This document shows, piece by piece, positions 1 through 9,100 of a DNA stretch of 50,745 bases. Numbering within the stretch: position 1 is the first letter of the stretch; each line of letters starts with the position of its first letter. Source of the stretch: Chitinophagales bacterium (GTDB lineage Bacteria > Bacteroidota > Bacteroidia > Chitinophagales > JANQFB01); contig JANQFB010000325.1 in assembly GCA_028278085.1 (NCBI GenBank), forward strand, positions 1 to 50,745. Reading direction: 5' to 3'. The notes beneath the pieces are model-generated. The model was not told the DNA's origin. It was given only the letters and a program-made list of their open reading frames with translations, and did not search any database. The position numbers were made by a program, and so were the translations under genes.

Positions 1-102
1 ATAACCCCCTTGGTAAAATCCCTGAAAGGGTCATTCAAGGCTCCGAAGGATTTTGATTATAAGAAGATTCTCGAAGACGAAATAGTCAAACGGCACCTGT
101 AA
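1..102 (+). CDS. Antitoxin of a type II toxin-antitoxin pair, C-terminal part
   Basis: The frame is open from the first base and stops with TAA at 100-102, giving about 33 residues that contain SLKGSFKAPKDFDYKKILED. A short basic/acidic tail of the form 'PLVKSL.G...PKDFDYKK.LE' is typical of small antitoxins found just before PIN toxins in Bacteroidota. The stop lies one base before the toxin ATG at 104, so the two are almost certainly cotranscribed and translationally coupled. The DNA-binding N-terminus lies outside the window, so the family (DUF6364-like) is inferred only from this tail and the neighbour. Confidence 0.6.
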   Translation: MTPLVKSLKGSFKAPKDFDYKKILEDEIVKRHL

Positions 103-103
103 G

Positions 104-520
104 ATGCAAGTGTTATTTATCGACACCGATGTGGTTATTGATTTTCTGTTAGATAGAGAACCATTTTCAACAAATGCTGCCTTTATATTCAAATTGTCCG
201 AGCAAAAAAAGATCAAATTATTTGTTACTCCCCTGACATTTAGCAACGTCTATTATGTGCTCAGGAAATTTGGCAGCCATAAAAAGGTATTGACCAAGTT
301 AAGAACCCTCCTCCTTTTGACCGACATCCAAAGCGTCAATAGAAAGTCGATAGAATTAGCCCTGAATTTAGCCTTCAAAGATTTTGAAGATGCTATTCAG
401 CACTACTCCGCTTTTCAAAATGAAAAAATTGATTTGATCATCACCAGGAATATCAGTGATTATAGGAATAGTGATTTTCCAGTCATGTCACCGGAGACTT
501 TTATCAAAACCTTCAAATAG
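104..520 (+). CDS. PIN-domain ribonuclease toxin
   Basis: A 138-residue protein, the normal size for a VapC/PIN toxin. The N-terminus reads FIDTDVVIDFLLDREPF: the Asp in IDTDVVIDFL is the first metal-binding acid of PIN domains. Further acids lie in the DFEDAIQHYSA segment (about residue 90), the expected second block 'D..DA.....A', and the end has IDLIITRNISDY, the usual 'D.IVTRN..DF' block. It should act in the cytoplasm as a metal-dependent RNase silenced by the upstream antitoxin. The ATG at 104 is one base after the antitoxin stop. The target RNA cannot be read from the sequence. Confidence 0.85.
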   Translation: MQVLFIDTDVVIDFLLDREPFSTNAAFIFKLSEQKKIKLFVTPLTFSNVYYVLRKFGSHKKVLTKLRTLLLLTDIQSVNRKSIELALNLAFKDFEDAIQHYSAFQNEKIDLIITRNISDYRNSDFPVMSPETFIKTFK

Positions 521-595
521 GGTTTGTATAATAACCGGGGAAATAGCCTCACGAATACTTCAACTTCCAATGAATAAGATTTACCCGGCTACCCT

Positions 596-1978
596 TTGAA
601 ACATTTGAGATCATATAAGCACCTGTTGTATACCATAATCGTGTGTATACTTTTGTGCGGCTTGATCGAACTGGCCTTTTATGCTTTCACAGCCAAAGGT
701 CATTATAAGGTAAAACTATCGAATAGTCTGAATTACCTGGGGCATCAAAATACGCCGGTGCCGGCTTTGGAAAACCTGGATTGGCCGGAGGCCTCTGTGG
801 TTATCCGCTACCCCGACACGCATATGGATCCAATTCCATCCCAAAACCAAAACTTTCCCGATGAATTCCTGCAATCCCGAACGGTCCTCGCTACCCCCGA
901 TGATCTGAAAAGCATTCCCGGCAAGCGGGTGTTCATTGTCGGCGGCTCGGCTGCTTTTGGCTATCGCTATCATTATTCGCAAACCTTCGGATCCCTGATC
1001 TCAGAAACACGCAAGGGCGATTATACCGTGATCAACGCCGCACAGGTAGGATGGTCATCGGGAAGGCTGTTTCCCGTCCTGAAAAGGATCGTCGACCATT
1101 TCGCCCCGGCAGCCATCATCCTGTTTACCGGTAACAATGAATGGGTGCAATGGTCGCATGAAAAACCATCCGGTTTCAGGAATTCAACCCTAACCCTGCT
1201 CTCTTGGGGCAATAAAAGCTATGCCTGTTCCTATTTAATATACAAATGGATCATTGGCCGGCGGGACCAGGTCAGCGATAGCACCGGCCGGTCCGGGGAT
1301 AAATTCTTAGCTCACCAGGATCTTCTCGGATACCGGTACGCACTCCGTTATCCGCTTGTTCCGGACAATGGATTCAATCCACGGGACTGGCCACGTACCA
1401 AAGCCGATTTCCTGGCCGTCTTTAAACAAAACCTGACATCAATGATCAGATACTGTCAGGCAAAGGGCGTCTGGGTGATCCTGATGAATATTCCCTTCAA
1501 CTACAAATTATCCCCGGCCTGGAAACATCCCCAGCCCTTTTACCTGGAGGAAAAGCATAGCGCTACTGTACCCGGGATGATCACAAATGCCGCAGATCTG
1601 ATCGGGCGGGATCAAATTGCAGAAGCTGAAGCAGTGATCAGACAAGTGCTGGCCCTGGAACCGGAAATATCTATTGCTCATTACCTGTTGGCCCATATTT
1701 TAGAAAAAACAGGCCGCGATCGCGCTGCCAGGAACGCTTATGCGCAATCTCGTGAATATATGATCGGCAATTTGGGTTCCATGCTCAGTATCAATGAAAG
1801 CATCCGGAAGGTTGCGGAATCCACGGCCGTAGATTTTGTGGATATTCACCGGTCATTCGATGCCCATGCCCAACAGGCGGGAGATCCTTATCACGCGACC
1901 CTGATCCATGATGATTGTCATCCGAATGTGAAAGGCCATGAGATCATTGCCCGGGCCTTGCTACCCTACCTGGATTAA
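596..1978 (+). CDS. Membrane-anchored SGNH/GDSL-type hydrolase
   Basis: A 460-residue protein with one N-terminal membrane segment (about residues 9-30, HLLYTIIVCILLCGLIELAF) and a large outer domain. VFIVGGSAAFGYRY (about 112-125) fits SGNH block I with the nucleophile Ser. FTGNNEW gives the Asn block. DDCHPNVKGHEIIA near the C-terminus gives the Asp-x-x-His pair. About residues 320-390 contain TPR-like helices (AEAVIRQVLALEPEISIAHY). Such proteins usually act on acyl or acetyl esters of polysaccharides or lipids; the substrate is unknown. The start is TTG: an in-frame TAA at 575-577 leaves no ATG upstream, and the membrane segment begins directly after it. The stop overlaps the stop of the convergent phosphatase gene. 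Confidence 0.75.
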   Translation: MKHLRSYKHLLYTIIVCILLCGLIELAFYAFTAKGHYKVKLSNSLNYLGHQNTPVPALENLDWPEASVVIRYPDTHMDPIPSQNQNFPDEFLQSRTVLATPDDLKSIPGKRVFIVGGSAAFGYRYHYSQTFGSLISETRKGDYTVINAAQVGWSSGRLFPVLKRIVDHFAPAAIILFTGNNEWVQWSHEKPSGFRNSTLTLLSWGNKSYACSYLIYKWIIGRRDQVSDSTGRSGDKFLAHQDLLGYRYALRYPLVPDNGFNPRDWPRTKADFLAVFKQNLTSMIRYCQAKGVWVILMNIPFNYKLSPAWKHPQPFYLEEKHSATVPGMITNAADLIGRDQIAEAEAVIRQVLALEPEISIAHYLLAHILEKTGRDRAARNAYAQSREYMIGNLGSMLSINESIRKVAESTAVDFVDIHRSFDAHAQQAGDPYHATLIHDDCHPNVKGHEIIARALLPYLD

Positions 1979-4176
1979 AGCCGGATACCCACCACACATA
2001 CATCATCGATTTGTCCCCGCTTCCATTGCCATTGATCGAGTGTGGTTTCGAGCTTGCTTTTTTGTTCTTCCGGCTCGAGAGAATGGAGCTCCCGTAACAG
2101 TTCCTTGAAGCGGCGGGAGCTGAACTTTTTATTCCGCTCTCCGCCGAACTGATCCATATAACCGTCGGAATAAAGGTAGATCATATCTCCGGGATTGCCC
2201 GCTATCCGGTGATTGGTGAAAGGTTGGCTTTGCCGGCTATGGTGGATACCGATCGGTTGGCGGTCGCCTCGTATTTCTTCCAATTCGGTGGTGTTTTTCC
2301 TGACCCTGATCAGAGGATTATAAGCCCCGGCGAATTCGACCTGGAGGGTATCCGGGTCTATCTTGCATAAGGCGATATCCATGCCATCCTTCACATTCGT
2401 TTCGGCTGGCAAGCCACCTTTGTTATTAGGATCGACGCCGCTTTGTTTCAGCGACCGGATGATACCGGCTTTCAGTTCATCCAGGATACGGGCCGGTTGC
2501 GTGATCCTTTTTTCATTGACCACCTCATTCAATAAGGAGTTACCGATCATGCTCATAAAAGCTCCCGGCACCCCATGGCCTGTGCAATCGGCTACTGCCA
2601 CGATAATAGCCTGATCTACCGAGGAGATCCAGAAAAAATCGCCGCTGACAATATCCTTGGGTCGATAGAGGATAAATGACTCCGGCAACAGCTTTTTAAA
2701 CACTTCCGGTTCGGGAAGGATAGCATTTTGTATCCGCTGCGCATAATGGATACTGGAGAGGATCTGTTCTTTCTGGTCTTCGATCTCCTTCTTCTGCAGG
2801 GCCAGCAATTTGTTGGCCTTTCTCTTTTGCTGGTATGCCAACATAATAGCGACCACTAAGGCTAATACCAGTCCGAATCCCAGGATAAAGAGGTTGCGCT
2901 GTGCTTTTTGCCGGTCGATTTCCAGGGCCTGAAGGGCTTTATCTTTCTGCAACAATTCGATCTCCTTTTCTTTTTGCGTAGTTTCGAAACGTGTTTCCAT
3001 TTCACTAAGTTGCTTGCTGGTGGTTTCATCGAACAGGCTATCCTTCATTTGGGCATGCAGATCATGGTAGGCCAAAGCTTTTTTGTAATCCTTTTTTATT
3101 TTATAGCTGGCCGCTAATCCATAATAGACATAGATCCTTAATTGGAAACTTTTTACCTTCCTGGCCAGGGAATCTGCCCGGTTAAAATAGTGGATCGCCA
3201 GATCAGGATCCCCCAGTTTATTGGAAAGATCACCCATGTTGATCAGGGATACCAATACGCCTCTTGCATCCTTCATTTGCCGTTTGATCTCGAGCGATTG
3301 GTTGAAATAATCCATCGCTTTTGAAAATTGGTCGAGCGATTCGTAGGCATTACCGATATTATTGAGCGTACCGGATACGGAACGGTGGTCTTCGAGCAAA
3401 CGGTGGATCTTTAAGGCCCGCATATAGTAAGGCAAAGCTTTTTCAGGTAGCCCCATTTGGTTGTATATACCCCCGAGATTGTTGAGCACAAAACATATTT
3501 GGTTGGTATCTTCCAGTTGGTCTTTGAAGGATAGCGCATGAAGAAAATATTCTTCGGCCCTTTCCGGTTTTTTTTGGATGGCATGCACGGTGCCGATACC
3601 GCTATAGGTGCTGACCAGGTTATAATATTCGCGGATCTCCTCGAGGATCTCCGCCGCCTTGAAATAATGTTCAAATGCTTTGGCCAGGTCTTCTTTTCTT
3701 TTATACACTTTCGCCAGGGCCAGATGGCTATTGGCGATCCCGGAAGAATCGTTCAACTCCGTTTTTAATTCATGGTACCGGATCAGACTGCCCAAGGCCT
3801 CATCATAGGCTCTTTGGGTACGGTATACCAGGCCTTGCTGATAATAGAGATCAGCGATAAGCATTTTATCTTTCGTGTTCAAAGCATGCTCCAATCCTTT
3901 TTCGACCATCCACAAGGCGGTATCAGGATTTCCGATACGGTACATGGTGGATAGCTTGAGGTAGCTGTTGGCTTTTACCTCGTCATCATCACTTTGGGCG
4001 ATCAGCCGGTATAGACTGTCGGAATTACCGAAGAGGTTTGCATGAAGGAAAATACTGGTCAGGATCAGCAGGCGTGTAACCGGCTTCCGGAGGCTTGCGT
4101 ATGGGAAAAGAGGGCTCAGCACACTTTTACCTATAAAGATAAGGTAAATTGAAAGGAAATTTTTCAGCTTGGCCAT
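1975..4176 (-). CDS. TPR-containing SpoIIE/PP2C-family protein phosphatase (copy 1)
   Basis: About 733 residues, starting at ATG 4176; a TTG two codons earlier is also possible. The order is an N-terminal hydrophobic/export segment, about eight TPR units (roughly residues 45-390, e.g. ALPYYMRALKIHRLLED and AMDYFNQSLEIKRQ), a basic coiled linker, a membrane helix near 430-450 (LFILGFGLVLALVVAIMLAY), then a SpoIIE phosphatase domain to the end. PP2C metal-site blocks are present: VSGDFFW, VADCTGHGVPGAFMS, DGMDIAL, YLYSDGYMDQFGG and a final IDDVCVVG. The TPR part is probably periplasmic and senses proteins or peptides; the cytoplasmic phosphatase should remove phosphate from Ser/Thr of an anti-sigma-antagonist-type partner, which is not encoded nearby. 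It is one of three paralogues in the window. Confidence 0.88.
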   Translation of the reverse strand: MAKLKNFLSIYLIFIGKSVLSPLFPYASLRKPVTRLLILTSIFLHANLFGNSDSLYRLIAQSDDDEVKANSYLKLSTMYRIGNPDTALWMVEKGLEHALNTKDKMLIADLYYQQGLVYRTQRAYDEALGSLIRYHELKTELNDSSGIANSHLALAKVYKRKEDLAKAFEHYFKAAEILEEIREYYNLVSTYSGIGTVHAIQKKPERAEEYFLHALSFKDQLEDTNQICFVLNNLGGIYNQMGLPEKALPYYMRALKIHRLLEDHRSVSGTLNNIGNAYESLDQFSKAMDYFNQSLEIKRQMKDARGVLVSLINMGDLSNKLGDPDLAIHYFNRADSLARKVKSFQLRIYVYYGLAASYKIKKDYKKALAYHDLHAQMKDSLFDETTSKQLSEMETRFETTQKEKEIELLQKDKALQALEIDRQKAQRNLFILGFGLVLALVVAIMLAYQQKRKANKLLALQKKEIEDQKEQILSSIHYAQRIQNAILPEPEVFKKLLPESFILYRPKDIVSGDFFWISSVDQAIIVAVADCTGHGVPGAFMSMIGNSLLNEVVNEKRITQPARILDELKAGIIRSLKQSGVDPNNKGGLPAETNVKDGMDIALCKIDPDTLQVEFAGAYNPLIRVRKNTTELEEIRGDRQPIGIHHSRQSQPFTNHRIAGNPGDMIYLYSDGYMDQFGGERNKKFSSRRFKELLRELHSLEPEEQKSKLETTLDQWQWKRGQIDDVCVVGIRL

Positions 4177-4265
4177 AGCCAATGCTCCCGGACTTTCATA
4201 CAGGCAGGATCCTGGTTATCAAACGATCATAGCTTATTTTTTCACCATTACATCCCGGGAATAGC

Positions 4266-4273
4266 TATATTTG
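4266..4273 (+). promoter_or_regulatory. Bacteroidota -7 promoter element of the AraC-type gene
   Basis: TATATTTG matches TAnnTTTG exactly. Only five bases separate it from the ATG at 4279, so transcription should begin at or within a few bases of the start codon (a leaderless or nearly leaderless mRNA). No clear TTG -33 element is seen upstream. The 102-bp divergent gap (4177-4278) also has to hold the promoter of the phosphatase gene. Confidence 0.5.
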
Positions 4274-4278
4274 AACAT

Positions 4279-5079
4279 ATGGTTTATACGGAATTACCCC
4301 TGCATCCCCGTTTGCAGGACCATGTGCAGTTGTTGTGGATGATGGAATCGGAAAACGAGCCTTTTCCCAAAGAGCAAATATTGCCGGATGGTATTGTAGA
4401 GCTCGTCTTTCATTATAAGGATCCCTATATCACCTATCCCGGTAGCGGAAAGCCATTTAAACAGCCCAGGAGCTTCGCCATTTCCCAAATGCGGCAGTGT
4501 ATTGAGATCGAGTCCGACGGCGAAACAGGGTTCTTTGCCGTACGCTTTTATCCCTGGGGAGCCCACCATTATTTCGACTATCCGGTCCAAAACTTCCTGG
4601 ACCAAACAGTAGCTGCCTCCCAGCTATGGCCTGACCGGTGGGAGGCTTTGGAAATGAATATCGCGAAGGCGCAGGATTATTCGGAAAGGTCCGCTATGAT
4701 CGAGGAATTTTTATTGGAATGCAGGTCATTATATGAAAAACCGGATGCTCCCCTGGAACAAGCCATAAAATTGATCCGGGAAACGAAAGGAGAATTATCG
4801 ATGGAGGAGGTCGGCGAACGAACCGGGCTGGCCAAAAAGCAATTGGAACGGAAATTCAAGAATTCGGTGGGGACCACCCCAAAAGTATTTGCCCGCGTTA
4901 GCCGCTTATTGAATATATGCCGCCACCTGGAAGATTATCAAAATCAGACGCTTACTCAATTGGCCGCTGCTTGTGGTTATTATGATCAGGCGCATTTTAT
5001 AAAAGAGTTCAAAACTTTTTGCGGCTTTACCCCCAAAGCTTTTTTTAAAAAGAACAACGTGGTTTTTGCCGATTTGTAA
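4279..5079 (+). CDS. AraC-family transcriptional regulator
   Basis: A 266-residue protein. The first ~150 residues (LPLHPRLQDHVQLLWMMESE, then ILPDGIVELVFHY and FFAVRFYPWGAHHYF) match the N-terminal domain often fused to AraC HTHs (DUF6597-like). The C-terminal ~100 residues are a double helix-turn-helix: ELSMEEVGERTGLAKKQLER (first HTH) and TLTQLAAACGYYDQAHFIKE followed by FCGFTPKAF (second HTH, the AraC signature). The ligand is unknown. It is divergent from the TPR-SpoIIE phosphatase, so control of that gene or of the following unknown gene at 5152 is possible but only inferred. Confidence 0.88.
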   Translation: MVYTELPLHPRLQDHVQLLWMMESENEPFPKEQILPDGIVELVFHYKDPYITYPGSGKPFKQPRSFAISQMRQCIEIESDGETGFFAVRFYPWGAHHYFDYPVQNFLDQTVAASQLWPDRWEALEMNIAKAQDYSERSAMIEEFLLECRSLYEKPDAPLEQAIKLIRETKGELSMEEVGERTGLAKKQLERKFKNSVGTTPKVFARVSRLLNICRHLEDYQNQTLTQLAAACGYYDQAHFIKEFKTFCGFTPKAFFKKNNVVFADL

Positions 5080-5151
5080 GGCCTTGTCCCTTTTTTACAA
5101 TTTTGTTTCCGGGAATTTGTTTTGATTTGTAGCCGAACCAAAGCATACAAC

Positions 5152-5982
5152 ATGATGGCTGCAAATACCTTTATTCAAACCTTGAAAGACCACCGATCTG
5201 TGGTCCTGGAAACGGTGGCTGATCGACCGGATTGGGAACATGCGGTTAAGACCTTCGATGCCTTCTTTCAACAAATGGCTGATCCTGGTCACGGGCTGTG
5301 GTCGGAAACCATGATCGAAGAACTGCACCGGCAATATTATCAGGCCAGGGATGCGGATAAGGAATGCAAGAATATCACCGAGCGGACCTTAAAGGCCATG
5401 CCAGTCTCGAAAGGCAATGATGTCAAAAAGATCTTTCTCCAGATTGCGAATACCTGCCGGATCTTCCATGCCGGCCATAAAGTGAACTTCGAAGCGCTGG
5501 AGATCCCCGAAAATTTCGAGGAGATACCCATGGCCCCTAAAAAGAAAGGGATATTTACCTATGCCGAACCCATGCCGACCTTGTATCCTAAAATTAGCTT
5601 GACTTTCGATTATTGGGTACCGAAGATCCTGGACTGGACGTTAGAACTTCGCCAACAGGGCGCCCACGAATGGCGTGGTGAAGCCAGTTTTCAATACGAA
5701 TCATGCACGGATTTTATGCGCATAGCCCTGCTATTCCTGTCGGATCCCGCCGGGAACCTGCCCATCTGCAAGCCCGATATCCGCCAGGCATTATTGGAAA
5801 AGATCTTTGACGAAACATTTGTGTGGATCAAAAAATCGGCCAAGCGGGAAGATATCGCGGAGAACAATAAAGCGCTCCGGCTAAACCTGGAAAAAGCTGC
5901 CTCCAGGGCGGCTACCGACATTCCTGCCGAAGCCTGGAACCGGGTACTGGCGCTGGCTCCGGTTAAGGCGCTGTTGAAGTGA
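5152..5982 (+). CDS. Protein of unknown function
   Basis: A soluble protein of 276 residues from ATG 5152 (a TTG at 5122 would add ten residues; the tandem ATG ATG is the better start). There is no signal peptide or membrane helix. The middle has KISLTFDYWVPKILDWTLEL and GEASFQYESCTDFMRIALLF; the C-terminal third is charged and helical (AEAWNRVLALAPVKALLK). No family is recognised. It lies 72 bp after the AraC-type gene on the same strand and may share its transcript. Confidence 0.65.
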   Translation: MMAANTFIQTLKDHRSVVLETVADRPDWEHAVKTFDAFFQQMADPGHGLWSETMIEELHRQYYQARDADKECKNITERTLKAMPVSKGNDVKKIFLQIANTCRIFHAGHKVNFEALEIPENFEEIPMAPKKKGIFTYAEPMPTLYPKISLTFDYWVPKILDWTLELRQQGAHEWRGEASFQYESCTDFMRIALLFLSDPAGNLPICKPDIRQALLEKIFDETFVWIKKSAKREDIAENNKALRLNLEKAASRAATDIPAEAWNRVLALAPVKALLK

Positions 5983-6024
5983 TATCATCCTTTGTCTGTT
6001 GGATAGAGGAAGTACTTAGATACA

Positions 6025-6090
6025 AAAAGGCCGTCCGCCAACCATCGGCCACCTGAGGATAGCCGAGGGTATTGAAGGCGGACAGCCTTT
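6025..6090. terminator. Bidirectional terminator-like hairpin between convergent genes
   Basis: The arms AAAGGCCGTCCGCC (6026-6039) and GGCGGACAGCCTTT (6077-6090) pair with a single mismatch, and the 37-nt loop holds a second stem (TCGGC with GCCGA). The arms start with an A-run and end with a short T-run, as expected of a terminator working on both strands. It sits between the unknown gene ending at 5982 and the metalloprotease gene ending at 6113. Confidence 0.6.
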
Positions 6091-6112
6091 CACATAGAAC
6101 AACGCCACATTG

Positions 6113-9100
6113 TTATCGAACGATCACTTTATGGTATTCGGGTTGATCGTTAAGGATGACCTCCAGCAGATAGATACCTTTGGCCAGATCCTTCCCGTCG
6201 ATCTCATTTTGTCCAATGTTCAATAGCATCACCGGCGAGACCTGTTTGCCTGCCAGATCAAATAAAACAGCTTGCGGCCGGCTGGAACCTGTTATTCCTA
6301 TGCTGAACTGACCCGTATTCGGATTGGGAAATACCGTCGACCCCATTTTTGCCCGCGGGATATCCATTCCTCCGGCCTCGTAAGCCATGGTTTTCCGGGA
6401 AGCGCCGTAGGCATAGATCGCTTTGGCAATGAACACCTTTTGGGCGCAATCGGTGGTCAGGGGAGTTGCCTTGGATTGACCGTTCTTATCCGGCTTGCCG
6501 CAGTAGGCCTGGTCTTCGATATGACAAGCTTCCCAACGACCCGTTTTTCCTTTGCTAAGCTGGATGCCGGAAATCTCTTTAAACCCAAGCCGCGTTTCTT
6601 CGGTATCTTCACCCAGGAAAACCCGGTACTTGTCGGTAAACATGCCGCCGATCGTTTCCCGACCCGCCAGTTTTACCGGAACCGGACAGGAAACCGCAGT
6701 AGTAAGGCTGTTCTGACCCATACAATCTTCACAACTGCTGACCGGTATACAGGTGGAGTAATTGGTCGTGACCACCGTGACCGTGGGATTGACACCCGGT
6801 TGGCAGCTCTTCTCAATATTATGATCCGAACCGGCCAGATCCACTGCTACCGATCCACCGCCGGTTCCCCAGAAATTATGCTTGGCCAGTATTTCATTGG
6901 GCGCAATATTGCTTCCATTGTAACACAGTTCGAAAACCATGCCATAGGTGCTGAAAAATGTATTGGGGTGGATTACATTAGGTTGCCCCCGCTTGATGGC
7001 ATGTTCCTCGGCATCGATATTGAGGATAAAGTCTTCACCCGTGATCAAGGGAAGCGCAGACACCGTACTGGTAATGGTACCACATCCTTTATCGCCGACG
7101 GTCAGCATGGCGCTGAAGGCCTGGTTGTCATTATCATATGAACCCTCCAGGTCTACCCCATGTTCGACATTATCGATGATTGCTCCGCCGTTCCGCAAGA
7201 ATACCAGGGAATGACTGCCTTTCACACCGGTGATGTTGTCGTAGATCCGGCCACCATTGATATAACAGCCTGCTACATGGTCGACCTGTATGCCGTAATC
7301 GGCGTCAGTGATCAGGACATCTCCGGTTGTAACATTTGATGCATTACTGGCCTTTATCCCGGTGGTGCCACCGGAAATACTACTGTTGATCAGTGTGAAA
7401 CTGCCAAAGTTATCGCCTTTAATACCGAATGTACATCCGGTAAATTGCAGGTTAACCATGAACGTATGCAAGGGTTTATTATCCAAGTTAATTCCCTTCA
7501 CACAATTATGGATACCGGCATCGAATATTTTGGCGGTGCTGGTAAAGTTACTCAGGGTGATCCCCTCTCTCAGGTTTTCTGCTTCACCGCCGGTAAATTC
7601 AAATTTTGAAAGCCCTTCACCTAATATACCGATGCTGGCATGTTTGGGATCTGTGGACAATAAGCCTTTTAAGGTAACCTGCTCAAAAGTGGCTTGGGTA
7701 TTCTTGATGGAGAACACACTGGTATAGGCATATTCTATCTTAGCATTGCTGATCTTCACCTTGTGCCCGTCAACCGCCAGGGTAGTATAGTTCGTGATAC
7801 GCATAGCCCGCCGGCTAACGCCAAGTCCGTCGATCACGAATTCGCTGTTGTTGCCCAATTGTAGTTCATGGGAAGGTTTAAACTTAATATAGCCGTTCCC
7901 ATAAAAGGTAAGATCTACATCATCATCGGTCTTAAAGATGCCGTCCAGCTCCAAAACCGCCGAGCTGCTGGGGATACTGGCAGGCCCCAAATGAATGCCG
8001 GCGAGGGGGTTGGAATTTTTCAAATGAAGGGTTCCGTATTCCTTGACTTTCATTTTACCGCCCGGGTGTACAAATACTTCGGCACCATCTTCTATCACGA
8101 GCGTGCCAAATGCTCCAACCGTAAAAGTGGCTCCGTTCATTACCTCCAGCTTGCTGCCTGATTTCAGGGTCATGGTGCTGAACTGGCGAACTTCCATAGC
8201 GGCGCCGGGCTGCAATCGGACCAAAGCGCCCGGTTCCACATCCAGGGTGGTATGGTTGTAAAAATCGGTGAAGGTGGTTCCGTTCACCCAGTCGTTGTGC
8301 ACCGCCAGGGTATGACGATTGGGTGTTCCGGTTTTATCTACCAACACAAAACTACCGGATTGAACATCCATCGCCGGATCGCTCAGGCCGTTGGTATGCG
8401 GATTCAGGATCAGCTCACCGGTTAAGCGAGTATCTTCCTTGACCTGGTGATCATCGAATAAAACACGGATGAGCACAAACTCCTCAGGATCCGCTTGGGG
8501 TCCGCCATACCCGATGATCTCGATAGAAACACCATTGAGGTAAATGGGCTCCAGCTTTTCGGTGTTTTTGTTGTAATCCTGGTAGTTGAAGATGCCGGGA
8601 TTACTGCCCAGACCGATGCGCTGGAATTCAGGTAAGGCAGCATTTAAGCCGAGCTGGCCATATACAAAGTTGCCATCGACCATATGAACGGCCATTTGCT
8701 CCTGGGCGCCAACGGTATTCGCCCCCTCGTGTACATCTATACTGTTGTTGCCATCAAGATCCCATCTTACGGAGGTAATTTCATTATGGCCGCCATATGG
8801 ATTCGATGCCCCTCTGGCAAAATCATAGACGGGGTTTCCATACCATTCGGGTGGGGTGGTGAAGGTAGCCGAGGGGGTAAAATCGAAGTTACCCTGGCCA
8901 TAGAAGCAACGGATGCCGTTCGAATAATTGACATTGAGGGCCTGAACAGGTGTATTTCGGGTGCTTTCCATATTGTCGACGATACCGACGACCCCACGAG
9001 GAGCGTCAGGGATGGTATTGCCGGCGCCATCGTTGACAAATCCTGACCGGTTATCGAATGCGGATAGCCCGCGCCGGTATTCCAGCCACAAATGCTGTTT

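Noticed and set aside
6272..7141. 289-codon open frame on the plus strand
   Set aside because: It lies wholly antisense to the metalloprotease gene, whose motifs and sorting domain are clear; its sequence has no recognisable domain.
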